Under the pieces are notes generated by a model. That model did no database searches and had not been told where the DNA came from. It worked only from the letters and a program-made list of their open reading frames with translations. From the NCBI GenBank assembly GCA_016779225.1, contig JADHNZ010000036.1:1-32254 (forward strand): a stretch of 32,254 nucleotides of DNA, read 5' to 3'. Both the position numbers and the translations under genes were made by a program. The DNA is from Planctomycetota bacterium. Lineage in GTDB: Bacteria > Planctomycetota > UBA1135 > GCA-002686595. Below are positions 15,955 through 24,196 of the stretch, piece after piece. The number at the start of each line of letters is the position of its first letter. Within the stretch, counting starts at the first letter, position 1.

Positions 15955-17444
15955 CGGGTTGCGCTCCCGGCGGCCTCGGGCCGCGGCTGGAAGGCCGGCT
16001 CCGCGGCCATCTGGACCGCCTCCGCGAGGGCGCGCGCCTTGTGCAGGGTCTCGGCGTGCTCGAGCTCGGGAACGGAGTCCCAGACGATGCCGGCCCCCGC
16101 CTGCCAGTGCACGCGGTCCCCGTGCACCACGAGCGTGCGGATGGTGATCGCGAGCTCCGCCGCGCCCGAGCCGTCGAAATACCCGAAGGCTCCGGCATAG
16201 GGCCCGCGTGCCCGGCCCTCGAGCTGCGCGACGAGCTCCAGGGCGCGCACCTTCGGCGCGCCGGACACGGTGCCGGCCGGGAAGCAGGCCGCCGCCAGAT
16301 CGAGGGCGTCGTGGCCGGCCGCCAGCTTGGACTCCACCCGGGTGACCAGGTGCTGCACGCGCGGGAACTTCTCGAGCACGGCGTGCTCGCGCACGCGGAC
16401 GGAGCCGATGCGCGCCACGCGACCGAGGTCGTTGCGTGCCAGGTCCACGAGCATGTCGTGCTCGGCGCGCTCCTTGGGGTCGGAGAGCAGCTCTTGGCCG
16501 AGGAGCGCGTCCTCCTCCGGCGTCGCCCCCCGGGCTCGCGTGCCCGCGATAGGCACGGCCTGGCAGAGGCCGTCCCGCACGGAGACCAGGCGCTCGGGCG
16601 AGGAGCCGATCAGGGTGATGCCGCCCGACTGGTGGAAGAACATGTGCGGCGCAGGGTTCACCAGCCGCAGCACGCGATACAGGGTGAACGGGTCGCCGCT
16701 GAAGCGCTGGTGGAAGCCCTGGCTGAGCACCGCCTGGAACACCTCGCCCTGGCCGATCGCTCGCTGGAGCTCGCCCACCGCCGCCAGGTAGTCCGCCTCG
16801 CTGGTCGTGCGCGAGGGCGCGTCCTCGAGCAGCTGGAAGCCCTTGAACTCACCCGGGTCGGTGAAGAGGTCCCCTGCCAGCGCCTCCAGCCGCGCCTCGG
16901 CAGCTGGGAGGCTCGCGGCGCCCTCCGCACACGAGGTGATGAGGTAGAGGCGCTGGGTGGCGTGGTCGAAGGCGACCACATCGCGATACAGGTCGAAGCA
17001 GGCGTCGGGGGCCTCGAAGGCATCCACCGCCGGGCGCGGGACGCGCGGCTCCAGCTCGCAGATCCACTCGTGCCCCATGAAGCCGATCCATCCGCCGACC
17101 AGGGGAGGCAGGCCCGGAGGAGCCTGGGGAACGGCCTCGTCCCGGAGCGCCTGGCGCAGGGCCTCGCGGGCGGTCCCCTCGGTGACCTGGGTCTCGCCGT
17201 CCCGGGTGAGCTCCACGCGGCCCTCGCGCACCTCCAGATGCGCGCGCGGGTCGACCGCAACGAAGGAGTAGCGCGCGAGGCGCATGACCCCCTCGACCGA
17301 CTCGAGCAGGGTGCCCTCGTGGCCGCTGGCGCGCAGGGCGCGGAAGGCCTGAACGGGAGTGAAGAGGTCGGCCGGGAGCACCCACCAGGCCAGGCGGTGC
17401 TGGTCGGCTTGGGCCTCGGTCGAGCGGCTGAGCGGGCTGGTCAC
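15951..17444 (-). CDS. trpE: anthranilate synthase component I
   Basis: A 497-residue enzyme making anthranilate from chorismate with ammonia from TrpG. The LLES tryptophan feedback site is at residues 46-49. The catalytic half contains RLVSVRDG, PIAGTRARG, DLARNDLGRVA, FPAGTVSGAPK and IVWDSVPELE. GTG at 17444 is chosen because it is the first start after the attenuator. The frame stays open back to 17621, but those residues would be translated through the terminator stem and have no family match. A 12-codon open frame ends in this GTG as GTGA. Control is likely double: transcription by the upstream leader, activity by Trp binding. Confidence 0.95.
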   Translation of the reverse strand: MTSPLSRSTEAQADQHRLAWWVLPADLFTPVQAFRALRASGHEGTLLESVEGVMRLARYSFVAVDPRAHLEVREGRVELTRDGETQVTEGTAREALRQALRDEAVPQAPPGLPPLVGGWIGFMGHEWICELEPRVPRPAVDAFEAPDACFDLYRDVVAFDHATQRLYLITSCAEGAASLPAAEARLEALAGDLFTDPGEFKGFQLLEDAPSRTTSEADYLAAVGELQRAIGQGEVFQAVLSQGFHQRFSGDPFTLYRVLRLVNPAPHMFFHQSGGITLIGSSPERLVSVRDGLCQAVPIAGTRARGATPEEDALLGQELLSDPKERAEHDMLVDLARNDLGRVARIGSVRVREHAVLEKFPRVQHLVTRVESKLAAGHDALDLAAACFPAGTVSGAPKVRALELVAQLEGRARGPYAGAFGYFDGSGAAELAITIRTLVVHGDRVHWQAGAGIVWDSVPELEHAETLHKARALAEAVQMAAEPAFQPRPEAAGSATR

Positions 17445-17476
17445 GGGAGGGCGGCCCTGGGGGCCGGGGGGAGCAT
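17441..17476 (-). CDS. possible 11-residue mini-ORF coupled to trpE
   Basis: An ATG lies a few bases after the T-rich tail of the attenuator terminator. It opens MLPPAPRAALP and then TGA, with the TGA overlapping the trpE GTG as GTGA. That repeats the coupling seen at the later junctions of this operon and could load ribosomes onto the weakly supported trpE start. No Shine-Dalgarno match is evident for it, and so short an open frame can arise by chance. Confidence 0.25.
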   Translation of the reverse strand: MLPPAPRAALP

Positions 17477-17478
17477 AG

Positions 17479-17517
17479 GCAAAAGAACGCGGGCCTCCAG
17501 GGTGCTGGAGGCCCGCG
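17479..17517 (-). terminator. trp attenuator: intrinsic terminator (3:4 stem)
   Basis: A perfect 13-bp inverted repeat, CGCGGGCCTCCAG at 17488-17500 and its complement at 17505-17517, flanks a 4-base loop. On the minus strand the stem is followed at once by TTCTTTT, the only such T-rich run nearby in this GC-rich sequence. It lies between the trpL stop and trpE, so it terminates leader transcripts before the structural genes. Confidence 0.92.
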
Positions 17518-17576
17518 AGTGGAGTCGGAGCAGGTCGTGCGTCAGGGCGCCAACCCGATCCGCGTCCTCGCGGGCC
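17510..17576 (-). promoter_or_regulatory. trp antiterminator pairing (2:3 stem)
   Basis: Minus-strand GGCCCGCGAG (17576-17567), just after the Trp codons, is perfectly complementary to CTCGCGGGCC (17519-17510). The latter overlaps the first arm of the terminator stem, so the two structures exclude each other. A ribosome stalled on the Trp codons would leave this pairing free and allow read-through. A separate small hairpin (GGTCC-GT-GGACC, 17604-17593) may act as a pause structure. Confidence 0.8.
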
Positions 17577-17628
17577 GGGGCCACCAACACCAGGTCCACG
17601 GACCGGTCGTCTGGAGCGCACGCTGCAT
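17542..17628 (-). CDS. trpL: trp operon leader peptide
   Basis: A 28-codon open frame upstream of trpE. It opens MQRALQTTGP, then reads WTWCWW, then PRPARTRIGLAP and stops at TGA (17544-17542). Four TGG codons fall within six codons (17598-17581), far above chance, and they sit directly before the antiterminator arm. This is the arrangement of ribosome-mediated attenuation: scarce charged tRNA-Trp stalls the ribosome and prevents the 3:4 terminator. The ribosome site is weak (AGG four bases before the ATG). The upstream aldehyde dehydrogenase gene ends 74 bases before; I see no clear promoter hexamers in that gap. Too short for routine gene callers. Confidence 0.9.
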   Translation of the reverse strand: MQRALQTTGPWTWCWWPRPARTRIGLAP

Positions 17629-17702
17629 GCCTGGACTCTAGACCACTGGAGCCAGGAGGACCACCGGGAGACTCCGATCGAGACGCAGGTCCGACCGGCC
17701 GT

Positions 17703-19085
17703 TCAGGACGCGGGGCGGGCCGTGGCAATGGTCTTGGGCACCGTGAACTGGCGGTGTCCCTCGATGCCGCCGAGGAAGCCGAAGCCGGACTGTCGTGCCC
17801 CCACCCAGGGGGTGCCCTTGGCGCCCCCGAGGTAGCGGTTGACGCCCACCTGGCCGGCGCGCAGGGCGCGGGCCACGCGCGCGGCCCGCGCGCTGTCCCC
17901 GGTCCAGACATTGGCGCCCAAGCCGTAGGGAGTGTCGTTCGCCCGCCGCACGCCCTCCTCCTCGCTGGCGAAGCCCTCAAGGCACACCAGGGGACCGAAG
18001 GTCTCCTCCCGCACGACCTGGGCGTCCTCCGGCGCGTCCGCCACGACCGTCGCCGGATAGAACGCTCCGGCCCCGTCCGGGACCTCGCCCCCAAGGAGGA
18101 TGCGAGCCCCGCGCGCCCGCGCATCCTCGACCTGGGCGATCACGCGCTCGCGCTGGGCGTGGGACACCAGCGGCCCCATGCGGGTCCCCTCGGCCGCGGG
18201 ATCCCCGAAGGTCCAGCTGGCGGCCTCCTCCAGCACGAGGCGCTCGAACGCCTCGCGCGCGCTGGCCTCGACCAGCACGCGCTCCACGCTGCAGCACACC
18301 TGCCCGGTGTTGCGCAGGGAGTGCTGCACCGCCGCGCGAGCGGCGGCCGGCAGGTCCGCATCGGCGAAGACCAGCATGGGGTCCTTGCCGCCCAGCTCGA
18401 GCACGAGGCGCTTCAGGCCCGAGGCCGCGCTGCGCATGATCGTCTCTCCGGTCGCGCGGCTGCCCACGAAGCCGACCATGTCGATGTCGGCGGCAACGAG
18501 GTCGGCGCCCGTGAGGCCGTCTCCCTCGACCAATTCGAGGACGCCCGCGGGCAGCTCGGCCTGGAGCAGCTCCGCGAGGCGCCGGCCCGTGAGCGGCACA
18601 TGCTCGCTGGGCTTGAACACCACGGCGTTCCCGGTGGCCAGGGCCGGCACTAGGATCTGCAGGGGCATGCCCACGGGAAAGTTCCAGGGGGTGATCGCCG
18701 CGACGACGCCGAGGGGCTCCCGGTGCAGGACGACCTCGGCCGCCTCGGACTCGAAGGGCGTCGGGGCGACGGCCTCGGCCACCTCCTCCAGCTCCTCGAG
18801 CATGAAGCGCGCGTAGCCCTCCACCTCGCCGACGGCGTTGGCCAGGGGCTTGCCCATCTCCCGCGAGGCCAGGGCGCCGAGCTCGGGCGCGGCCTCGAGG
18901 AGGCGTGCGGAGACCCGCTGCAGGCAGGCGCTGCGCTCCTCGACCGGGAGGGCGGCCCAGGCGGGGGCGGCCGCCCGAGCGCGCGCGACGGCGGCACGGA
19001 CCTCCTCGGCCGTGGCGCACGGCACCTCCGCGATCAGGGCTCCGGTGCTGGGATCGAGGTCGGTGACGGTGCGGACGGCGCTCAT
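17703..19085 (-). CDS. NAD(P)-dependent aldehyde dehydrogenase
   Basis: A 460-residue ALDH-superfamily enzyme oxidising an aldehyde to the acid. The start at 19085 is used because the preceding in-frame residues run back to the SDR gene without family similarity. Active-site residues are Asn135 (ITPWNFP), Lys158 (FKPSE), Glu230 (LELGGKDP) and Cys264 (GQVCCS). Cofactor loop GFVGSRATGE and C-terminal EETFGPLV and GGAKGTPWVGARQSGFG are typical of the succinate-semialdehyde or NAD-dependent 460-residue group. The substrate is not determinable. It ends 74 bases before trpL but is probably not part of the trp unit, since the attenuator lies between. Confidence 0.93.
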   Translation of the reverse strand: MSAVRTVTDLDPSTGALIAEVPCATAEEVRAAVARARAAAPAWAALPVEERSACLQRVSARLLEAAPELGALASREMGKPLANAVGEVEGYARFMLEELEEVAEAVAPTPFESEAAEVVLHREPLGVVAAITPWNFPVGMPLQILVPALATGNAVVFKPSEHVPLTGRRLAELLQAELPAGVLELVEGDGLTGADLVAADIDMVGFVGSRATGETIMRSAASGLKRLVLELGGKDPMLVFADADLPAAARAAVQHSLRNTGQVCCSVERVLVEASAREAFERLVLEEAASWTFGDPAAEGTRMGPLVSHAQRERVIAQVEDARARGARILLGGEVPDGAGAFYPATVVADAPEDAQVVREETFGPLVCLEGFASEEEGVRRANDTPYGLGANVWTGDSARAARVARALRAGQVGVNRYLGGAKGTPWVGARQSGFGFLGGIEGHRQFTVPKTIATARPAS

Positions 19086-19173
19086 GGCCCCAGTCTCGCC
19101 GACAGCACGGACCAGGGCCAAAGGCAGAGCCGTCAGAACCGCCTGGTGCGGGCGCGCCCCCTGGCGGCCGCGC

Positions 19174-19893
19174 TCACAGGAGCCAGCCGCCGGCGACCTC
19201 GAGGTCCTGGCCCACCACATGGGCGGCCTCGAGCGAGAGCAGCCACGCGACGGCGCCGGCGACCTCGTCCGGCCGGCCCGGGCGCCCTGCGGGAATGCGC
19301 GCGTGGGACTCGGGGTCGAGGGTCTCCGCGGCCGCGTGGGGGTGCGGAATCACGCCGGGCGAGACCATGTTGATGCGCACTCCGTGGGCCGCCTCCTCCT
19401 GCGCCACTGAGCGCATCCACACGCGCAGCGCGCTCTTGGCGGCCGAGTAGGCGGCGGTCGTCGTGCGGGCGCGCATGCCCGCGAGGCCCGCCGTGCCGAA
19501 CAAGACGCCCGCACCCCTGGACTCGCGCAGGGCAGGGCGCGCCGCGGCGAGCAGGGCCACGGCCGAGAGGTAGTTGCTCTCGAGCATCCAGCGGCACTCC
19601 TCGAGGGTCGAGGCCGAGGGTGCGGCCTGGTGGAACTCCCCCACGGCGTGCACGACCGCGTCGAGGCGGCTCTCGGCGAAGAGCAGGTCGCGCACGACCG
19701 CGGCGCAGTCCTCGCCGCGAGTCAGGTCCGCGCGGTGCACGCGCTCCGCGCCGAAGCGGTCCTCGAGCTCGGCTCGCCGCTCGGGCGAGCGGTGCACGGC
19801 GTGCACGCTCCAGCCGTCCTCGCGCAGACGCTCCGCGACCTCGCGCCCGATTCCACGGGCGGCTCCGGTGACGAGGACAACGCGCGACTGCAT
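19174..19893 (-). CDS. SDR family oxidoreductase
   Basis: A 239-residue Rossmann enzyme of the classical SDR type. The cofactor motif TGAARGIG is at 9-16, and the active Tyr149 and Lys153 are in YSAAK. The usual NNAG is replaced by VHAVGEF, and the catalytic serine position appears to hold Thr134 or a neighbour (LFGTAG), so activity may be altered. The basic HRSPERR after strand 2 suggests NADPH. C-terminal GQDLEVAGGWLL matches the family's GQ-x-x-x-VDGG end. Substrate unknown. 88 bases separate it from the aldehyde dehydrogenase on the same strand. Confidence 0.9.
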   Translation of the reverse strand: MQSRVVLVTGAARGIGREVAERLREDGWSVHAVHRSPERRAELEDRFGAERVHRADLTRGEDCAAVVRDLLFAESRLDAVVHAVGEFHQAAPSASTLEECRWMLESNYLSAVALLAAARPALRESRGAGVLFGTAGLAGMRARTTTAAYSAAKSALRVWMRSVAQEEAAHGVRINMVSPGVIPHPHAAAETLDPESHARIPAGRPGRPDEVAGAVAWLLSLEAAHVVGQDLEVAGGWLL

Positions 19894-19960
19894 GCCGCGA
19901 GCCTACCCCGCCCGCGGCGGGGCCTCGCCCGGAATCATCCGAGGGCCGAGGAGAGGCCTC

Positions 19961-20623
19961 TCAGGGGGCCCAGCCCGCGCGCTCCAGGGGCCACAGAGTG
20001 GCACGCACGGTCCCCACCAGGAGCTCCTCCGGCACCTGGCCGAAGTCCCGGGAGTCCGAGGAGCGCGGCCGGTTGTCGCCCAGCACGAACAGGTGCCCGG
20101 GCTGCACCACCGTGTGCACGCGCGCGTGCGGGTCCACGCCGAGGGCGGCCACATAGGCCTCCTCGAGCAGCTCGCCGTTGCGCCACACGCGCCCGTCGCG
20201 CAGGTCCACCTCGTCGCCCGGCAGGCCGATGACGCGCTTCACATAGCGCAGGCTCGGATCACCCGGGAAGCGGTGCACGACGACCGCGCCGTGCGGCACG
20301 GGCCAGAGCCGGTGGCTGACCTCATCCACCATGATGCGGTCAGCGTCGAAGATCGAGGGAGACATGGAGCTCCCGCGCACCTCGCTCACATGGAACCCAA
20401 GGCTCCAGAGGATCGCGAGCACCGCGAGGCCGTGCGTGAGCCAGCGGCCGAGCGATCGGGGCGGGGCCGGGGGCGGGGTGAAGCGCGCGAGCCGCTGCCG
20501 GGCGGGCGCCGGAACCGGATCCAGCGGGGCGAGCAGGGCCGCGCGCGAGGAGCTCCCTTCCACGCCCGACTCCTTCACATGGCCAAGGGCCATGGGGTGC
20601 CGGTCGGAAGAGGGTCCCTCCAT
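19961..20623 (-). CDS. lepB: signal peptidase I
   Basis: A 220-residue membrane serine protease that removes signal peptides from exported proteins. A single membrane segment at about 61-79 is followed by catalytic Ser86 in GSSMSPS and Lys129 in RYVKRVIGLPGDEV. The GDNRPRSSDSRDFG box follows. One transmembrane helix and a proline-rich cytoplasmic N-terminus of ~55 residues make it closer to the Gram-positive layout than to E. coli LepB. The ATG at 20623 is used; Met11 is a possible alternative. Its stop codon overlaps a 12-bp perfect palindrome (19951-19962). It is divergent from the M24 gene, with 209 bases between in which I see no clear promoter. Confidence 0.94.
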   Translation of the reverse strand: MEGPSSDRHPMALGHVKESGVEGSSSRAALLAPLDPVPAPARQRLARFTPPPAPPRSLGRWLTHGLAVLAILWSLGFHVSEVRGSSMSPSIFDADRIMVDEVSHRLWPVPHGAVVVHRFPGDPSLRYVKRVIGLPGDEVDLRDGRVWRNGELLEEAYVAALGVDPHARVHTVVQPGHLFVLGDNRPRSSDSRDFGQVPEELLVGTVRATLWPLERAGWAP

Positions 20624-20832
20624 GCAGGACCCTTCGTCCCCTCGGAGGCGCGGTCTTGAGACGCACTGCGGCGCCCTGCGGACCGGGCAAGGGGCCCCTC
20701 GTGAGGCCAGCGTAAGAGCCCCTCGGACAGGCTCCCGGAGCGCCAGGTGGCCTTGGCCGACCCGCGCCCTGCCCCGGCGCGATCCCGGCCCGCGGCCTTG
20801 CGAGCGCGCCGCCCGTCCACCACGATCCCCCC

Positions 20833-22056
20833 ATGGCCGCACCCGTCTCCCCCGACTCCATCGCCCCGGCGCGCCGCGCCGCCCTGGACGACCTCTTCGC
20901 CGACTGCGTGGACGAGCGCGGCTCGGTGGAGCCCATCCAGCCGGAGGAGCGCGCGGCGCGCCGGGCCCGCGCGTGCGCCTGGCTCGCGGAGCAGGGCGGC
21001 GGCAGCCTGCTGGTGGAGCCGGGGCCCACCCTCGAGTACCTGGCCGGGGTCAGCACCTACAAGTCCGAGCGCCTGGTGGCCCTGGTCCTGCACGCCGACG
21101 GCGCCTGCGACTGGCTGGTGCCCACCTTCGAGGTCAGCCGGATCACCAAGGAGGTCCAGCGCGCAGGCGCCGACGCCGCGGTGCACGGGTGGGACGAGCA
21201 CGAGCATCCCTTTGCTCCCCTGGCCGCGCGGCTGCGCGCCCACGGCTCGGATCGCCTGTGGATCGAGCCCGATGTGCGGCACCGCTTCGTGGCTCCGATG
21301 CACGAGTTCGTCAGCGGGGACCAGATCCTCGCGGCGGACCGCCTGGTGCAGGACCTGCGCGCCCCCAAGGACGCCCACGAGGTCGCCCTCCTGCGGCGCG
21401 CGAACGAGCTGACCCAGCGCGCGATCCGCCTGGTCTCGGAGCGCGTCGAGAATGGGACCACGGGGGTCGAGCTGGCCGAGATGGTCACCTGGGCCCAGCA
21501 CCGCATGGGTCTGAAGGGCATCTGGAACCTCACCCTGATCGGCCCGGCCGCCGCGTATCCGCACGGCAGCGACGAGCCGACCGAGGTGCAGCCTGGCGCG
21601 GTCGTGCTGATCGACACGGGCGGAGCCCTGCACGGCTACCAGAGCGACAACACGCGCACCTGGGTGCACGCGGGTGAGCCCACCGAGGAGTTCGCGCGCG
21701 CGTGGGACGCGGTGCAGGCCGCCCAGCAGGCCGCCTTCGCGGCCCTGCGTCCCGGGGCGCCCTGCAGGGGCGTGGACGAGGCGGCGCGCGCCGTGCTGAC
21801 GGAGGCGGGGTACGGCCCGGGCTACCGCTGCTTCACCCACCGCGTGGGCCACGGCATCGGCACCGAGGTGCACCAGTCGCCCTACCTCGACGGCGGCAGC
21901 GAGGCCGTGCTCGAGCCCGGCATGACCTTCAGCGACGAGCCCGGCGTGTACCTGCCGGGCCAGTGGGGCCTGCGCCTCGAGGACATCGTGATGGTGACCG
22001 AGGAGGGCGGCGACCACTTCGGCTCCTGGCAGCAGGGCCCGACCTCGCCGGCCTGA
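20833..22056 (+). CDS. M24 family metallopeptidase (Xaa-Pro aminopeptidase type)
   Basis: A 407-residue dinuclear metallopeptidase with an N-terminal creatinase-like domain (to ~170) and a pita-bread catalytic domain. Metal ligands are all visible in order: Asp of LIDTGG, Asp of SDNTRT, His of HRVGHGIG, Glu of SDEPGVYL and Glu of RLEDIVMVT. It probably removes N-terminal residues before proline from short peptides in the cytosol, though creatinase-like or other amidohydrolase specificity is possible. No signal peptide. A hairpin follows the stop at 22072-22096. Confidence 0.93.
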   Translation: MAAPVSPDSIAPARRAALDDLFADCVDERGSVEPIQPEERAARRARACAWLAEQGGGSLLVEPGPTLEYLAGVSTYKSERLVALVLHADGACDWLVPTFEVSRITKEVQRAGADAAVHGWDEHEHPFAPLAARLRAHGSDRLWIEPDVRHRFVAPMHEFVSGDQILAADRLVQDLRAPKDAHEVALLRRANELTQRAIRLVSERVENGTTGVELAEMVTWAQHRMGLKGIWNLTLIGPAAAYPHGSDEPTEVQPGAVVLIDTGGALHGYQSDNTRTWVHAGEPTEEFARAWDAVQAAQQAAFAALRPGAPCRGVDEAARAVLTEAGYGPGYRCFTHRVGHGIGTEVHQSPYLDGGSEAVLEPGMTFSDEPGVYLPGQWGLRLEDIVMVTEEGGDHFGSWQQGPTSPA

Positions 22057-22071
22057 GCCCCAAGAGCGAGA

Positions 22072-22096
22072 CCTCGGGCGGATTCGCCGTCCGAGG
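22072..22096 (+). terminator. hairpin after the M24 peptidase gene, possible terminator
   Basis: CCTCGGGCGG (22072-22081) pairs with CCGTCCGAGG (22087-22096) over ten base pairs, one of them G-U, around loop ATTCG. It lies 15 bases past the M24 stop and before the ABC operon. No T-run follows, so it may only protect or pause the transcript. Confidence 0.45.
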
Positions 22097-22124
22097 GACG
22101 AACGCGTGCGGGCCGGTCCCTAGC

Positions 22125-23432
22125 ATGGCCCCGATGAGAGCGGACTCGCGAGGTTCGGTGGTGTGGACGGTCGCCCGCAAGGAGCTGCGGGAGGCCCTGC
22201 GCGACCGCCAGACGGCGCTGACCACCCTGGTCCTGCCGCTCTGCATGTATCCGCTCCTGTTCTGGGTGATGGTCCAGGGAGCGCTCGTGGTCCAGGGCTA
22301 CCGCGAGTCCCAGGAGGTCGTGGTGGGGTTCGCCGGAGCAGCCCCGGAGGGCGCGCTGGAGGCCCTTGGCGGCGGGCCCGTGGGAGCCGAACCGGAGGCG
22401 CGTCCGGACGCCTCGGCAGGCGTGGATCCCGTGCGGCTCGAGCCCCTGGCAGGAACCGCCCAGGAGGCGGACCTGCGGGCGGCCCTCGAGGATGCGGGGC
22501 TTGGGCTCGACGCGGCCCTGGGCTTCGGAGCCGAGGGGATCCTGCTGCTCTTCGACGGCGCCTCCCCCCACGGCGAGCTGGCGGAGCGCCGGGTGCGGGA
22601 CCGCCTGGAGGACCTGCGCGTGCGCGTGCGGGCCGAGGCTCTCGAGGCGGCCGGTCACGATCCGCGCGTGCTCGACCGGCTCGAGCTCGAAACCGTCGAT
22701 CTGGGCGACGCCGCGGACAAGGGCGCCCTGGCCCTGGCGACCATCCTCCCGCTCCTCCTCGCCACCTGGTGCTTCCTGGGTGCCTTCTTCCCAGCCATCG
22801 ACCTCTCGGCCGGCGAGCGCGAGCGCAGCACCCTCGAGACCACGCGCCTCCTGCCCGTCCCGCGCCGCTGGGTCCTGGAGGGCAAGGTGCTGGCCGTCGC
22901 GAGCCTGGCGATCCTCGCCACCCTCGCGAACCTCGTGGCCATCGCCCTCAGCGCGGAGGGGCTCCTGCGCCAGATCGACCCGGGAGGCCGCCTCCTGGTG
23001 GCCTTCCCCACGGTGGCCCTGCTCGCCGCCGCCCCCATGGTGGCCCTGTTCGCCCTCTTCTGCGCCGCCCTGCTGACCGCCTTCGCGGGGCTCGCTCGCA
23101 ACTTCCGCGAGGCCCAGGCGAGCCTGGGCCCCCTCCAGCTGGTCTTCGTCCTGCCCGCCATGGCGGCGATCCTCCCGGGCGTGGAGCTCACACCCCTGCT
23201 GGCCCTCGTCCCCGTGCTCGGCGTCACCCTCGCGGTGAAGTCGCTGATCCTCGGCCAGGTCCTGCTGCTCGAGTACGCGCTCACGATCGTCGGCCTGCTC
23301 GTCTACGCCGCCGCCGCCCTCTCGTTCTCCGTCCGCATGATGTCGCGCGAGGGCTTCGCCACGGCGAGCGACACGATCGGCTTCGGCCGCGCCCTGCGCA
23401 TGTTCCGCTCCTCCCGCGCGATCTCCCGATGA
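22125..23432 (+). CDS. ABC-2 type permease, NatB-like
   Basis: A 435-residue membrane protein. The N-terminal [27 protein letters not shown] is typical of NatB-like sodium-efflux permeases. One helix (about 28-52) is followed by a ~150-residue extracytoplasmic domain. Then come five to six helices from about 205 to 410, with the conserved [24 protein letters not shown] loop that contacts the ATPase. ATG at 22125 is used; another lies at 22134. Its stop overlaps the ATPase gene by ATGA, so it forms one transporter with the next two proteins. The exported substrate is unproven; the NatAB resemblance suggests cations but many such systems export other compounds. Confidence 0.85.
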   Translation: MAPMRADSRGSVVWTVARKELREALRDRQTALTTLVLPLCMYPLLFWVMVQGALVVQGYRESQEVVVGFAGAAPEGALEALGGGPVGAEPEARPDASAGVDPVRLEPLAGTAQEADLRAALEDAGLGLDAALGFGAEGILLLFDGASPHGELAERRVRDRLEDLRVRVRAEALEAAGHDPRVLDRLELETVDLGDAADKGALALATILPLLLATWCFLGAFFPAIDLSAGERERSTLETTRLLPVPRRWVLEGKVLAVASLAILATLANLVAIALSAEGLLRQIDPGGRLLVAFPTVALLAAAPMVALFALFCAALLTAFAGLARNFREAQASLGPLQLVFVLPAMAAILPGVELTPLLALVPVLGVTLAVKSLILGQVLLLEYALTIVGLLVYAAAALSFSVRMMSREGFATASDTIGFGRALRMFRSSRAISR

Positions 23433-24196
23433 GCACCGCCCCCGATGCGATCCAGGCCGAGGGCCTGATCAAGACCTTCCACGACCCCGAGCGCGGGGAG
23501 GTGAACGCCGTCCAGGGCCTGGACCTCATCTGCCGCGGCGGGGAGATCATGGGGCTGCTCGGCCCGAACGGTGCGGGCAAGACCACCACCCTGCGCATGC
23601 TCGCCACCATCCTGGCGCCGACGGCCGGACGCGCCCGGGTGGCCGGGTTCGATGTGGTCGAGGAGCCCCTCGAGGTGCGCCGGAGGCTCGGCTTCCTGTC
23701 GGGGACCACCGGCCTCTACCCGCGCCTGACGGCCCGTGAGACCCTCGAGTACTTCGGTCGGCTGCACGGGCTCGAGGGCCCCGAGCTCGAGCGCCAGGTG
23801 GAGCGGGTGGTGGACGCCTTCGACCTCCACGCCTTCGCCAGCGGGCGCTGTGAGGCCTTGAGCACCGGACAGAAGCAGCGCGTCTCCATCGCGCGCGCCA
23901 CGCTCCACGACCCCGAGGTCCTCATCCTGGACGAGCCGACCACTGGCCTCGACATCCTGGCGGCCAGCGACATGATCCGCTTCATCGAGCAGCGCCGCGA
24001 GGAGGGCCGCGCGGTGCTCTTCAGCACCCATGTGCTGAGCGAGGCCGAGCGCCTGTGCGACCGCATCGCCATCGTCCATGCGGGACGCGTGCTCGCGGTG
24101 GGCACCCAGGAGGAGCTGCGCGCACGCACCGGAGCCACCTGGCTCGAGGATGTGTACCGCGCGCTGGTCGCGGAGGTGGAGGGCCAGACCGCGTGA
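23429..24196 (+). CDS. ABC transporter ATP-binding protein, NatA-like
   Basis: A 255-residue ATPase powering the flanking permeases. Walker A is GPNGAGKTT (45-53), signature LSTGQKQRV, Walker [13 protein letters not shown] and the switch His in [10 protein letters not shown]. The start at 23429 overlaps the upstream stop (ATGA); the GTG of the following permease overlaps its own stop (GTGA). It lies between two permease genes, implying a heterodimeric channel with one ATPase type. Confidence 0.96.
   Translation: MSTAPDAIQAEGLIKTFHDPERGEVNAVQGLDLICRGGEIMGLLGPNGAGKTTTLRMLATILAPTAGRARVAGFDVVEEPLEVRRRLGFLSGTTGLYPRLTARETLEYFGRLHGLEGPELERQVERVVDAFDLHAFASGRCEALSTGQKQRVSIARATLHDPEVLILDEPTTGLDILAASDMIRFIEQRREEGRAVLFSTHVLSEAERLCDRIAIVHAGRVLAVGTQEELRARTGATWLEDVYRALVAEVEGQTA

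Noticed and set aside
17445-17621. Upstream in-frame extension of trpE
   Set aside because: It runs through the attenuator terminator and antiterminator arms, has no family match, and overlaps the leader peptide in another frame.
17629-17702. TAGAGT near 17640 as the trp promoter -10
   Set aside because: No -35-like hexamer at a suitable distance, and it would place the transcription start at or after the leader ATG.
16041-18653. 870-codon open frame antisense to trpE and aldehyde dehydrogenase
   Set aside because: Composition is low-complexity and follows the codon positions of the opposite-strand genes; long antisense frames are expected at this GC content.
19951-19962. Perfect palindrome GAGAGGCCTCTC at the lepB stop as an operator
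   Set aside because: It has no loop, lies at the 3' end of a gene, and a single 12-bp palindrome is weak evidence in GC-rich DNA.
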